64,000 bases of DNA from Dichotomicrobium sp964540795 (GCA_964540795.1 CAZINX010000012.1:1-64000), one strand, 5' to 3'. Numbered from the stretch's first letter, positions 36,103-45,109 are shown. Notes: a model not told the origin generated them from the letters alone. Numbers and translations: made by a program.

Positions 36103-36731
36103 TCCGCTGCACTCGCGAGCGCGTTGACCGCCGCGACGGTGATGGCGCTGCCGCCCAGCCGCCCGCGCACGATGCAGCACGGCGCGGGCCGATCGGTCCA
36201 CAGCGCGTACTTCGATTCCACCGCGCCGACAAAGCCCACCGGGCAGCCGATGATCGCCGCCGGGCGCGGGCAGGCCGGGTCTGCCAGCATGTTGAGCAGG
36301 TGAAACAGCGCCGTGGGCGCGTTCCCGATCGCCACGACCGCGCCCTTTAGCCGCCCCCGCCAAAGCTCCAGCGCCGCCGCCGAGCGCGTCGTGTTCAACT
36401 CCGCCGCCAGCGCGGGGACACGCTCATCGTTTAGCGTGCATATCACCGCGTTGTCCGCCGGCAGCCGTTTGCGCGTGATGCCCTCGCTGACCATCCGCGT
36501 GTCGCACAGGATCGGCGCGCCCTGTTCCAGCGTCGCGCGCGCTGCCTCCACGAAGCCGGGCGAGAAATGAATATCGCGCGCCAGTTCGACGAGGCCGGCG
36601 GCGTGGATCATCCGCACCGCGACCGGCTCTTCCAGCGCCTCGAAGCGCGCGAGATCAGCCTCCGCGCGGATCGTTGCAAAGGACTGGGCGTAGATCGCCG
36701 CGCCATCTGTCTCGTAGATGTGGGGCATCAC
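36099..36731 (-). CDS. cobH: Precorrin-8X methylmutase CobH
   Basis: Moves the C-11 methyl group to C-12, turning precorrin-8X into hydrogenobyrinic acid. The 210-aa protein has the catalytic His in VRMIHAAGLVE, the segment ILCDTRMVSEGI, and ALFHLLNML and IIGCPVGFVGAVESK, all conserved in CobH/CbiC. It overlaps cobG and cobI by 4 nt each. Confidence 0.95.
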   Translation of the reverse strand: MMPHIYETDGAAIYAQSFATIRAEADLARFEALEEPVAVRMIHAAGLVELARDIHFSPGFVEAARATLEQGAPILCDTRMVSEGITRKRLPADNAVICTLNDERVPALAAELNTTRSAAALELWRGRLKGAVVAIGNAPTALFHLLNMLADPACPRPAAIIGCPVGFVGAVESKYALWTDRPAPCCIVRGRLGGSAITVAAVNALASAAE

Positions 36732-37843
36732 GGCAGCTCCGCGAGGATGGCGTCAGCCGTCAGGCCGCGCCGCGCGGGCGCGTCACCCGGGCCGCCGTCA
36801 CGCACCAGGTCGAAGCCGCCATCGCGCCCGACCAGCGTCACATCCGCCGGGCGCGGACGGGCGCAACCTTTCTCGCAGCCGGAGACGTGCAAGTCGCCGT
36901 CAACGCGCCCGGCAAGCGCGCGGGCAAGCGCACGGGTCTCCACCGTAGCCGCTGGGCACGCCGGCGCGCCGGGGCAGGCATCCACGCGCAAAAGCGGATC
37001 ATCCGGCGCGTTGATGAACGGATGCGCGGGCAGCGCGCGAGCGCCCTCCAGCGCGAAAAGCCGCCAGGGCGTCACGCGCAGCGCGATCGCGCGGCTTTTC
37101 ATCATGAGGTCGGCCAAGGTTTCGGCGGGAAGTTGGCCGAACGGCGTGCCCAGCACAGGCCCGCCGATCTCATAGCCCGGTTCGGGCCGCGCCCGCGCCG
37201 GGGCGGGCGGCTCGCCCTGCCAGGCTTGAGGCAGCGGGACCGCGCGCAACAGCCGCGCCATACGCTTGACCTCCGCCCCGCGCGCCGCGAACCAGCGCGC
37301 CAGCGCGATGACCGCGTCGATTGCCTCGCTTTCGGCCACCGGGCAGCCCTGCGCCGCGCCATCCGCGCGCACGATCAGCCCGCCGCCCGCGCCGCGCTCG
37401 ATGCGGATGTCGGCGGGCGCATCACCCAGCACCGGCCCGTCGCCAGCATCGACCGCGAAACCGAACTTCCCCGGCAGCGCGGGCAACTCGTCCAGCCGCT
37501 GCGCCAGCTTGTCCGCCAGCCGCGCTGTCGCATCGCCCGCGCGCCAGTCCGGCGCGACGATGATGTTGCGCCGCGCCTCCCGCGCCGGGTCGGCGTCCAG
37601 CAGGCCGAACACCGAAAGCGCTTCAATGAGCGCCGCATGATCTTCCTGCGCCACGCCGCGAATTTGCAGGTTGGCACGGTTCGTCAGGTCGATGAAGCCG
37701 TTGCCGTATTGCGCCGCCGCCTCGCAAAGGCCCGTGACCTGCGCGCGGTCAAGCCGCCCCGCATGGGGACGCACCCGCACGATCAACCCGTCGCCGGACA
37801 TCATCGGGCGGTAGGCGCTCGGGCACCAGCCTTTGATCATCAT
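36728..37843 (-). CDS. cobG: Precorrin-3B synthase CobG
   Basis: Oxygen-dependent hydroxylation of precorrin-3A to precorrin-3B, the step that defines the aerobic pathway. The 371-aa protein belongs to the nitrite/sulfite reductase fold: an N-terminal ferredoxin-like half-domain (GNGFIDLTNRANLQIRGV) and 4Fe-4S ligands in CPGAPAC and SGCEKGCARP. ATG 37843 (MMIKGWCPSAYRPM) lies two bases after the cobN stop. A longer reading to 37897 would overlap cobN. The electron donor is unknown; the ferredoxin-like DUF1636 protein in the same operon is a possible candidate (inference). Confidence 0.94.
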   Translation of the reverse strand: MMIKGWCPSAYRPMMSGDGLIVRVRPHAGRLDRAQVTGLCEAAAQYGNGFIDLTNRANLQIRGVAQEDHAALIEALSVFGLLDADPAREARRNIIVAPDWRAGDATARLADKLAQRLDELPALPGKFGFAVDAGDGPVLGDAPADIRIERGAGGGLIVRADGAAQGCPVAESEAIDAVIALARWFAARGAEVKRMARLLRAVPLPQAWQGEPPAPARARPEPGYEIGGPVLGTPFGQLPAETLADLMMKSRAIALRVTPWRLFALEGARALPAHPFINAPDDPLLRVDACPGAPACPAATVETRALARALAGRVDGDLHVSGCEKGCARPRPADVTLVGRDGGFDLVRDGGPGDAPARRGLTADAILAELP

Positions 37844-37845
37844 CG

Positions 37846-40800
37846 TCACGCGCAGTCCTCCAGCGCCGCGAGGATCGAATTGCGCCGCGTCTGCCACAGG
37901 CCCGCCTCGCGTAGCGCGGAAAAGCGCGCGCGCATCGCCTCCAGCGCCTGCGGGTTGGCTTCATCCATGAACGCCGTCACGTCCTGATCGCCGAGCGTGG
38001 CGTCAAAGAATGTATCGAAAAGATGTGAGCCGACCTGGCCGGACAGATGCGCAAAAGCCGCCATGTGCTCCAGCGTCGCCGCGATTTCCGCCGCGCCGCG
38101 GAACCCGTGGCGCTTCATGCCCGCGATCCAGTCCGGGTTGGCGGCGCGGGCGCGGACAACGCGGGCGATTTCCTCGGATTGCGTGCGGGCGCGCGGGTTG
38201 GCCGGGTCTGCGTTGTCGATGTGATAGAGCGCGGCGTTGCCGCCCGTGACGGCCTGCGCGGCGGCGAATCCGGCTTCATGCGTGGCGTAGTCGGCGGCCA
38301 GCAGCAGGTCGGTCTCCGGCAGGTCCTGCGTGTGGACGAAGCTGTCGGCAGCCGCGACGCGATTGGCGATACCGGCATCGTCGCGCGTCGCGCTGTCGCC
38401 GTCGAGCGCCCAGGCGCTGGCCGCGAGCCATGCCTCGCCGGCGACGCGGCGGCCTTCAGGCGTGTAGTCCTCGACCGCTGCTCCCATGCCCAGGCCGTAG
38501 CTGCCCGGCTTCGGGCCGTAGACGCGCGCGCCAGTATCCTGACCGGCATAGGGGTTCCAGTCAGCCGTCTCGTCGCGTGCTGCAAGCGCGCGGATTGCCT
38601 GCGCATAAAGCGCCGAGAGCGTCGGGAACACGTCGCGGAACAGCCCAGACACGCGCAGCGTCACGTCGATACGCGGACGCTCCAGCATGGCAATCGGCAG
38701 TACCTCGATGCCCGACACCCGCTCCGAGCCGTCATCCCAGACCGGCTTGACACCCAGCAGATGCAGCGCCATCGCGAAATCCTCGCCGGCCGTGCGCATC
38801 GTCGCCGAACCCCAGAGATCGACGACGAGACCGCGCGGCCAGTCGCCGTGGTCCTGCAGGTGACGGCGCACCAGCTCCTCGCCGAGCTTGACGCCCTGCG
38901 CGTAGGCCGAGCGGGTCGGTACCGCGCGCGGATCGGTGGTGTAAAGGTTGCGGCCAGTGGGCAGCACGTCGGTGCGCCCGCGATATGGCGAGCCGGAGGG
39001 GCCAGCCGGGATGCGCAGGCCAGAAAGCGCGTCGAGCAGCGCGCGGCGCTCATCGGCCACGGACTGGCGCACATCGAACGCGCCGGGCCGCGCGGGGCTC
39101 CGCCCCCAAACATGCAGCCCGTCACCGAACTGGCTCTCCTTCACGTCGCAGACGAAGCGGTCGATCCGCGTGATCGCCTCTGCCGGGCAGGCCGCCTCGT
39201 CCAGCCCGAGATCAGCCTCCACGCCCTGCGCGCGCGCCTCCTCGCGGATGTCGGCTTGCAGCCGGTCGCGGCGCTTCGGGTCCAGCCCGTCGGCGTTGGA
39301 GAACTCGTCCAGCAGCCCCTCCAGCCGCGAAAGCCGCTCCGGCGCGCCGCCCGTGCGCAGCGGCGGCGGCACATGGCCGAGCGTGACCGCGCCGATCCGG
39401 CGCTTGGCCTGCGCGGCTTCGCCGGGGTCGTTGACGATGAAGGGGTAGATCACCGGCAGGTCGCCGATCAGCGCCTCGGGCCAGCAGTCGCCGGACAGCG
39501 CCACTGACTTGCCCGGCAGCCATTCGAGCGTGCCATGCGCGCCGATGTGTATGAGCGCGTCGGTCGCTATCGCGTGGCGCAGCCAAAGATAGAACGCGAC
39601 ATAAGCATGGCGCGGCACGCGGGAAATGTCGTGGTAGTCATCGTAGCGGCGTTCGGGCGCGCCGCGCTCGGGCTGCAGTGCGATAAGCGCCGATCCGCGC
39701 CAGGTGGCGGCGAAATGGAAGGCCCCGTCGCGGCAGGCGGGATCATTCTCCGGGGCGCCCCACGCTTCGGCCAGATCAGCGTGAAGCTTCGGCGGAAGCG
39801 TCTCCAGCGCCGCGCGGTAATCTTCCAGCGGCCAGGCAATCGTCTCCTGCGACAGAGCGCCCTCAAGCGTGGGACCGTCCGCGACCGCGTAGCCCGCCGC
39901 GCCCAGATCGCTCAGGATCGCCTCGGCGGACGCGATCGCGTCCAGACCAACCGCATGGGCCATGTTCCAGTCCTTGCCCGGATAGGTCGAAAGCACGAGC
40001 GCCGGACGCTTCTCCGCCGCTGGCTTCTCAGCGAGCGCAACCCATCGCACCACGCGGTCCGCGACCGCCTTGATGCGCTCTGCCTGCGGCTGATGGCAAT
40101 AGCGCGAGAACTGCAAATCCTCATCAAGCGCCCCCGGCTCCTTGAATGAGCCGACACCCGCGAATACGCGCCCGTCCACCTCCGGCAGCACCACATGCAT
40201 CGCCAGATCGGGCGGCGACAACCCACGCTCGGACTCCGCCCACGCCTCTTCCGTCGAGGTCGCCAGCGCCATCTGGAAAACCGGCACGCCTGCGGCATCC
40301 AGCGGCGAGGTGCCGTCATCGCCCTTGCCGGAGAAGGAGGTCACGTTGACGATCGCGGCGGGCTGGGCGAACGCCACCTGCCGCGCCAGCCATCCGGCCG
40401 GTTCCGGCGCTTTCAGCGAAGGCGCGAACAACCCAGCCATATCGAAGCCGCGCGCGCGAAACGCCGCGAACAGCGCCTTCACGGGCGCAAGGTCCGCAGC
40501 CGTCAGATAGGCCCGGTAAAACGTCACGAGGATACGCGGGCGCGCGCTCCCCGCCGGAAACGCCGCCAGCGGACAGCACGCCCCGTGCTCCGGCGTCCAC
40601 GCGCCCACCATCGGCACGGCCTTCGCGCCTGTCACCGGCCCACCGTACAGGCCCGCCGCCAGCGCAAGCTGCGCCAGCGCCGCCTGCGCCGCAACCTCGC
40701 CGCCAGTGTCGCACAGGTCGTTCAGCCGCCGCAGCGTCGATTCCGGCACCGTCGAGACCTCATCGAGGCGCGGATCGGGCCGCCCATCCGCCGGCAGTAC

Positions 40801-41145
40801 GGCCAATGCGATGCCCTTCTCGCGCGCCAGCGCCTCGACCTGTTGCAGCCCATAGGACCAGTACGGCACGCCGCCGATCAGGCGGACCAGAATGCCCTTC
40901 GCGCCGGTGAGCGTCTGCTCGATATAGGTGTCAACCGACAGCGGATGCTTCAGCGCGGCAAGGTTGGCCAGCCGCAGGCTCGGCAGCGCCGCCCCGCTCG
41001 CATTGGCGCGATGCCACCCTGCCGCGAACGCGCCCAGATCGCTGTCGGAAAAGGACAGCACGACCAGATCAGCCGGGCTCTGGCCCAGATCGGTCGGCGT
41101 CTCGGTTTCTTCCAGCCCGTGGGATTCGCGAAAGATGACATGCAT
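37846..41145 (-). CDS. cobN: Aerobic cobaltochelatase subunit CobN
   Basis: Large subunit of the ATP-dependent chelatase that inserts cobalt into hydrogenobyrinic acid a,c-diamide together with CobS and CobT. The 1099-aa protein resembles Mg-chelatase H subunits: PALVLSTYPGKDWNMAHAVG, HIGAHGTLEWLPGK, a PVIYPFIVNDPGEA segment, GRNLYTTDPRAVPTRSAYA, and near the end RHGFRGAAEIAATLEHMAAF. It is shorter than the roughly 1270-residue enzyme of Pseudomonas denitrificans, but the conserved core is complete. CobS and CobT are not in this window. It lies 9 bp after cobW. Confidence 0.95.
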   Translation of the reverse strand: MHVIFRESHGLEETETPTDLGQSPADLVVLSFSDSDLGAFAAGWHRANASGAALPSLRLANLAALKHPLSVDTYIEQTLTGAKGILVRLIGGVPYWSYGLQQVEALAREKGIALAVLPADGRPDPRLDEVSTVPESTLRRLNDLCDTGGEVAAQAALAQLALAAGLYGGPVTGAKAVPMVGAWTPEHGACCPLAAFPAGSARPRILVTFYRAYLTAADLAPVKALFAAFRARGFDMAGLFAPSLKAPEPAGWLARQVAFAQPAAIVNVTSFSGKGDDGTSPLDAAGVPVFQMALATSTEEAWAESERGLSPPDLAMHVVLPEVDGRVFAGVGSFKEPGALDEDLQFSRYCHQPQAERIKAVADRVVRWVALAEKPAAEKRPALVLSTYPGKDWNMAHAVGLDAIASAEAILSDLGAAGYAVADGPTLEGALSQETIAWPLEDYRAALETLPPKLHADLAEAWGAPENDPACRDGAFHFAATWRGSALIALQPERGAPERRYDDYHDISRVPRHAYVAFYLWLRHAIATDALIHIGAHGTLEWLPGKSVALSGDCWPEALIGDLPVIYPFIVNDPGEAAQAKRRIGAVTLGHVPPPLRTGGAPERLSRLEGLLDEFSNADGLDPKRRDRLQADIREEARAQGVEADLGLDEAACPAEAITRIDRFVCDVKESQFGDGLHVWGRSPARPGAFDVRQSVADERRALLDALSGLRIPAGPSGSPYRGRTDVLPTGRNLYTTDPRAVPTRSAYAQGVKLGEELVRRHLQDHGDWPRGLVVDLWGSATMRTAGEDFAMALHLLGVKPVWDDGSERVSGIEVLPIAMLERPRIDVTLRVSGLFRDVFPTLSALYAQAIRALAARDETADWNPYAGQDTGARVYGPKPGSYGLGMGAAVEDYTPEGRRVAGEAWLAASAWALDGDSATRDDAGIANRVAAADSFVHTQDLPETDLLLAADYATHEAGFAAAQAVTGGNAALYHIDNADPANPRARTQSEEIARVVRARAANPDWIAGMKRHGFRGAAEIAATLEHMAAFAHLSGQVGSHLFDTFFDATLGDQDVTAFMDEANPQALEAMRARFSALREAGLWQTRRNSILAALEDCA

Positions 41146-41154
41146 CGGCCACGC

Positions 41155-42192
41155 CTACTCGCTCAGCGCGGTGCGGATCGCGGTTTCGTCGATGCGGTCA
41201 TGCTCGGCGATCACCACAAGCTGGCCCGCGCGCGCCTCGTCGGGCCGCCACAGCCGGTCGTATTGCGTGCGCACGCGCGCGCCCACGGCCTGCACCATCA
41301 GGCGCATCGGCTTGCCGGTCACGGCGGCGTAGCCCTTCACGCGCAGGATGTCGCGCTCCTCGGCGAGCCGGATGATACGCTCCGTTAAAGCCTCCGGGTC
41401 AGCCTGCTCGGGCAGCGCGATGACAATGCTGTCGAAGTCCTCATGGTCGTGCTCATGCGGCCCATCATGATGCGAGGGGCGCGCCTCCATATCGTCCTCG
41501 GCTGCGGCCTCCAGCCCGATGATGACTCGCGGATCGACCTTGCCTTCGCTCACCTCGACCACCGGCAGCGGGCGATGCGCCGTCTCCTCGATAGTCGCGC
41601 GCGCTTTGGCGACGCCCTCTTCCCCCGCGAGGTCCGGCTTGGTCAGCAGTACGATATCCGCGCAGGCGATCTGGTCCTCGAAAACTTCGGACAGCGGCGT
41701 CTCGTGATCGAGGCTGTCATCAGCCAGCCGCTGCGCCTCAACCGCATCGACACTGGGCGCGAAGCGGCCCGCGGCGACGGCCTCGGCATCGGCCAGCGCG
41801 ACCACGCCGTCCACGGTGATGCGCGAGCGGATGTCCGGCCAGTCGAACGCCTTCAGGAGCGGTTTGGGAAGCGCCAGCCCGGAGGTCTCGATCAGGATAT
41901 GCTCGGGCCGCGGGTCGAGCGCCAAGAGCGCCTCGATTGTCGGGATGAAGTCGTCGGCCACCGTGCAGCAGATGCAGCCGTTGGCCAGCTCCATGATGTT
42001 TTCTGCCGGGCAGTCGGGAATCGCGCAGGCTTTCAGGATATCGCCGTCCACGCCGACATCGCCGAACTCGTTGACAACGACCGCCAGCCGCTTGCCCTGC
42101 GGGTTCTGCATGAGCTGGCTGATGAGCGTGGTCTTGCCGGAACCGAGAAAGCCGGTGATGACCGTGACGGGAAGCTTCGCGAGATCAGGCAT
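41155..42192 (-). CDS. cobW: CobW family GTP-binding metallochaperone
   Basis: G3E-family GTPase thought to deliver cobalt to the chelatase. The 345-aa protein has Walker A GFLGSGKTT, the metal-binding CICC motif in ELANGCICCTV, an ETSG switch, and LLTKPD for guanine recognition. A His/Asp-rich stretch around residue 245 (HHDGPHEHDHED) could bind metal. A CobW C-terminal domain follows (LRVKGYAAVTGKPMRLMVQAV). Its start overlaps the end of the DUF1636 gene by 8 bp and it directly precedes cobN, which supports a cobalt role over zinc. Confidence 0.95.
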   Translation of the reverse strand: MPDLAKLPVTVITGFLGSGKTTLISQLMQNPQGKRLAVVVNEFGDVGVDGDILKACAIPDCPAENIMELANGCICCTVADDFIPTIEALLALDPRPEHILIETSGLALPKPLLKAFDWPDIRSRITVDGVVALADAEAVAAGRFAPSVDAVEAQRLADDSLDHETPLSEVFEDQIACADIVLLTKPDLAGEEGVAKARATIEETAHRPLPVVEVSEGKVDPRVIIGLEAAAEDDMEARPSHHDGPHEHDHEDFDSIVIALPEQADPEALTERIIRLAEERDILRVKGYAAVTGKPMRLMVQAVGARVRTQYDRLWRPDEARAGQLVVIAEHDRIDETAIRTALSE

Positions 42193-42559
42193 GGGCGGCC
42201 TCCATCGGCGGGATGCGGACGACGCAGTTGCGTTTGAAATGCTCCGGGCGCTCGCGCCAGGGCACGATGCCGTCGGGCGCGTTCAGGTAGCGGGTCAGCC
42301 CGTCAAGGATCACGTCGATATCTGCGTGAGCGTCGAGGCCGCCATAGACATAGGTCCAGCGGCCTGGCCCGCGCAGACCAATCGTGCAGCCTTTCGAGCA
42401 ATTGGACAGACATTCGACCGCGCGCAGCCGGACGCCATTAGGCAGCCGCGCCTTATTCAGCGCCTCGAAAAGTTGTTTGCCCGGGCGCGGTGCGGGATTA
42501 TCGGTGGGCTGGCCGCAACGGCAGGTGGTGCACACAAGGAGTTCCACGGCGTCGCTCAT
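42185..42559 (-). CDS. DUF1636 ferredoxin-like protein, first gene of the riboswitch operon
   Basis: 124-aa cytoplasmic protein with a Cys-rich pattern expected of a thioredoxin-fold 2Fe-2S ferredoxin: CTTCRCG near residue 10 and CLSNCSKGC near residue 50. It matches the DUF1636 family as I know it. ATG 42559 has GGGAGG upstream; reading back to 42664 would translate the riboswitch leader. It is the first gene behind the cobalamin riboswitch and is coupled to cobW by an 8-bp overlap. Electron transfer to a corrin enzyme, or metal handling with CobW, are possible roles; neither is shown. Confidence 0.78.
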   Translation of the reverse strand: MSDAVELLVCTTCRCGQPTDNPAPRPGKQLFEALNKARLPNGVRLRAVECLSNCSKGCTIGLRGPGRWTYVYGGLDAHADIDVILDGLTRYLNAPDGIVPWRERPEHFKRNCVVRIPPMEAAHA

Positions 42560-42705
42560 CGGCGCGCCTCCCGGCTTTCCCGGTTTCGGCGAATATATGC
42601 AGGACTCAAGGATTTGCCCCTTCAAGCAAGGGACAAGGGCGGATGGCGGGCTTTGCCGCGGCATGACCCGTCACCGGATACCCCCGTCCGGTTCACGTCG
42701 TTTGC

Positions 42706-42890
42706 GCTGGCAGGTCTCCCGGCTTACGGATATTGGAGCGGCGAGGCTCCAGCGGTCATCCGGCCTTCCCAGCCTCATCGGCCAGTGGCGATGGACGCCC
42801 TTTCCGGTCACGGTCGCGGGGGCGGCTGTGCTCCGGGGCGTTCAGGCCCCGTGTCACATTCCCTTTTCACTTGCCTTTCACAAGCACCAG
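42706..42890 (-). ncRNA. Cobalamin (B12) riboswitch
   Basis: On the minus strand the element begins near 42890 and includes GGGAATGTGACACGGGG (about 42869-42853). It continues through GC-rich paired arms and ends with the B12 box AAGCCGGGAGACCTGCC (42725-42709), which fits the family consensus. The B12 box is 150 nt upstream of the DUF1636 start. An ACCGG/CCGGT hairpin (42673-42692) lies just downstream without a T-run, so control of translation or Rho-dependent termination is more likely than a classic terminator. It should repress DUF1636-cobW-cobN-cobGHIJ when adenosylcobalamin is high. Confidence 0.92.
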
Positions 42891-42904
42891 CGCGGCAGTA
42901 TGTT
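42877..42904 (+). promoter_or_regulatory. Candidate cobO promoter inside the riboswitch DNA
   Basis: TTCACA (42877-42882), 16-nt spacer, TATGTT (42899-42904), giving a start near 42911 and a leader of about 34 nt. It overlaps the candidate promoter of the opposite strand. Confidence 0.4.
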
Positions 42905-42929
42905 TTTCGATACCGCGCGGCTTTGTCAA
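42900..42929 (-). promoter_or_regulatory. Candidate promoter of the riboswitch operon
   Basis: A perfect TTGACA (42929-42924), 18-nt spacer and AAACAT (42905-42900). Transcription would begin near 42895, just ahead of the first conserved riboswitch base. The -10 box is a poor match, as is common in alphaproteobacteria. Confidence 0.45.
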
Positions 42930-42944
42930 GAACGAGAGGTGTGC

Positions 42945-43553
42945 ATGAACGACGTGAACGAGCGCCACAGGGAAAAGATGCAAAAGATCAAGGCGGCGCG
43001 CGAGAAGCTGATGGCCACAAAAACCCAAGAAAAAGGCCTCATCATCGTTCACACCGGCGCGGGCAAGGGCAAGTCGTCCTCCGCTTTCGGCATGATCATG
43101 CGCTGTATCGCTCACGGGATGCCTTGCGCGGTCGTTCAGTTCATCAAGGGAACTTGGAGCACGGGCGAGCGCGAATTCCTGCGCACGCGTTTTGCGGATG
43201 AATGCAAGTTCGTCGTTTCCGGCGAGGGCTTCACCTGGGACACGCAGGACCGCGAGCGCGACATCGCAGCCGCCCGGTCTGGCTGGGAGCAGGCCAAGGC
43301 GTTCATCAGCGATCCCGCGGTCCGCATGGTGCTGCTGGACGAGATCAACATCGCGCTGCGCTACGACTACCTCGACATCGACGAGGTCGTGAGCTTCCTG
43401 CTGAACGAGAAGCCTGAGATGACCCACGTCGTCCTGACCGGGCGCAACGCCAAACCGGAGCTGATCGAGGCCGCCGATCTCGTCACCGAGATGAGCCTCG
43501 TCAAGCACCCGTTCCGCGACGGCATCAAGGCGCAGCCGGGCGTGGAGTTCTAG
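42945..43553 (+). CDS. cobO: Cob(I)yrinic acid a,c-diamide adenosyltransferase
   Basis: Attaches the adenosyl group to cob(I)yrinic acid a,c-diamide using ATP. The 202-aa CobO/BtuR-type protein has the P-loop HTGAGKGKSSSAFGM, the segment VVQFIKGTW, and VLLDEINIALRYDYLD. The N-terminal 25 residues are helical and charged. ATG 42945 has GAGAGGT upstream; readings from further upstream cross the riboswitch. cobQ starts 5 bp downstream. The gene faces away from the riboswitch, so its own B12 control, if any, must work by another route. Confidence 0.95.
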   Translation: MNDVNERHREKMQKIKAAREKLMATKTQEKGLIIVHTGAGKGKSSSAFGMIMRCIAHGMPCAVVQFIKGTWSTGEREFLRTRFADECKFVVSGEGFTWDTQDRERDIAAARSGWEQAKAFISDPAVRMVLLDEINIALRYDYLDIDEVVSFLLNEKPEMTHVVLTGRNAKPELIEAADLVTEMSLVKHPFRDGIKAQPGVEF

Positions 43554-43558
43554 GGCGC

Positions 43559-45007
43559 ATGGCGCGCGCGCTGATGATCCAGGGCACGGGCTCGAATGTC
43601 GGGAAGTCGCTTCTCGTCGCGGGCCTTTGCCGCGCCGCGCGCAGGCAGGGGCTTCGCGTCGCGCCGTTCAAGCCGCAGAACATGTCGAACAACGCCGCCG
43701 TCACGGCCGATGGCGGTGAGATCGGCCGCGCGCAGGCGCTTCAGGCGCTGGCTTGCGGGCAGCGGCCGGTCATCGACATGAACCCGGTGCTGCTGAAGCC
43801 GGAGACAGACACCGGCTCGCAGGTGATCGTGCAGGGCCGCAAGCTGACGACCGTGCGCGCGCGCGACTACAAGGCTCTGAAGCCGCAGCTTCTTGAGAAG
43901 GTGCTGGAGAGCTTCGCGCGGCTGAAGGCGGACAATGATCTGATCGTCGTGGAGGGCGCCGGCAGCCCGGCGGAGGTGAATCTGCGCGCGGGCGACATCG
44001 CCAATATGGGCTTTGCGCGCGCGGCGGCGGTGCCCGTGGTATTGACCGGAGACATCGACCGCGGCGGGGTGATCGCGCAGATGGTCGGCACGCAGGCGGT
44101 GATGGACGCAGGCGACGCGGCGCTGGTCGCGGGCTTTCTCATCAACAAGTTCCGCGGCGACCCCAGCCTGTTCGATGACGGCTATAGGCTGATCGCGGCG
44201 CGCACCGGCTGGCGCGGCTTCGGGGTCCTGCCCTATTTCGCCGATGCGTGGAAGCTGCCGGCGGAAGACGCGCTCGACATCGCGCCGGGGCGCGGCAGCG
44301 GGAAATGCCATGTGGTCTGCTTGGGGCTTTCGCGCATCGCCAATTTCGATGATCTCGACCCGCTGGCGCAGGAGCCGGACGTCCGCTTGACCATGCTGCG
44401 CGCGGGCCAGCCGATCCCCGGCGACGCCGATCTCGTCATCCTGCCGGGCAGCAAGGCGACGCGCGCCGATCTCGACCTAATCCGGCGGCAGGGCTGGGAT
44501 GTCGACCTGGTGGCGCATGTCCGGCGCGGCGGACAGGTGCTGGGCATTTGCGGCGGCTACCAGATGCTGGGCCGCGTGGTGCGCGACCCCGACGGGCTGG
44601 AAGGCGCGCGGGGCGACACGCCGGGACTTGGCCTGCTCGACATTGAAACGACGATGACGCCGGAAAAGCGTCTCGCTGAGACGCAGGCCGTTCACGCCGC
44701 GACGGGCGCCGCCTTTAGCGGCTACGAAATCCATATCGGCCAGACGGCGGGGCCGGACTGCGCGCGGCCGTTCGCCCATGTCGAGGGGCGGGCCGAGGGC
44801 GCGGTAAGCGCGGATGGGCGCATCGCGGGCAGCTACCTGCACGGCATGTTTTGCGACGACGGCTTCCGCGCCGCTTATCTGCGCGCGCTCGGGGCCGCGC
44901 CGGCCGAAGCCTCCTACGGCGAGACGGTCGAGCGCACGCTTGATGCGCTGGCCGACCACATGGAGGCGCATCTGGATATCGCGGGTCTGCTCAACATTTG
45001 TCGTTAG
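43559..45007 (+). CDS. cobQ: Cobyric acid synthase CobQ
   Basis: Amidates the b, d, e and g side chains of adenosylcobyrinic a,c-diamide with ATP and glutamine. The 482-aa protein has the P-loop IQGTGSNVGKSLLVAGLCR, VAPFKPQNMSNNA, and a C-terminal amidotransferase domain with Cys in GICGGYQMLG and His in GSYLHGMF. It follows cobO directly and ends 122 bp before the convergent cobC; a palindromic repeat lies in that gap. Confidence 0.95.
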   Translation: MARALMIQGTGSNVGKSLLVAGLCRAARRQGLRVAPFKPQNMSNNAAVTADGGEIGRAQALQALACGQRPVIDMNPVLLKPETDTGSQVIVQGRKLTTVRARDYKALKPQLLEKVLESFARLKADNDLIVVEGAGSPAEVNLRAGDIANMGFARAAAVPVVLTGDIDRGGVIAQMVGTQAVMDAGDAALVAGFLINKFRGDPSLFDDGYRLIAARTGWRGFGVLPYFADAWKLPAEDALDIAPGRGSGKCHVVCLGLSRIANFDDLDPLAQEPDVRLTMLRAGQPIPGDADLVILPGSKATRADLDLIRRQGWDVDLVAHVRRGGQVLGICGGYQMLGRVVRDPDGLEGARGDTPGLGLLDIETTMTPEKRLAETQAVHAATGAAFSGYEIHIGQTAGPDCARPFAHVEGRAEGAVSADGRIAGSYLHGMFCDDGFRAAYLRALGAAPAEASYGETVERTLDALADHMEAHLDIAGLLNICR

Positions 45008-45028
45008 CTCGGGTTCGGCTGCCTCAAA

Positions 45029-45109
45029 ACGTCATCGCGAGCGCAGCGACGCGATCCAGCCCACGTGCCAGTCGCTGGATTGCGTCGGCCCGGCGGGCCT
45101 CGCAATGAC
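45029..45109. repeat. Intergenic palindromic (REP-like) element
   Basis: 81-bp imperfect inverted repeat beginning CGTCATCGCGAG and ending CTCGCAATGACG, with inner arms GCGATCCAG and CTGGATTGC. This is the general form of short palindromic repeats scattered between genes in many alphaproteobacteria. It sits between the convergent ends of cobQ and cobC and could fold into a long hairpin on either transcript. Only one copy was seen in this window. Confidence 0.75.

Noticed and set aside
42384..43553. A 389-codon version of CobO starting far upstream
   Set aside because: The extra part would translate the cobalamin riboswitch region. ATG 42945 with a good ribosome site gives a full-length CobO.
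45029..45109. Reading the cobQ-cobC palindrome as an intrinsic terminator
   Set aside because: It has no T-run on either strand and its ends match a dispersed-repeat pattern better.
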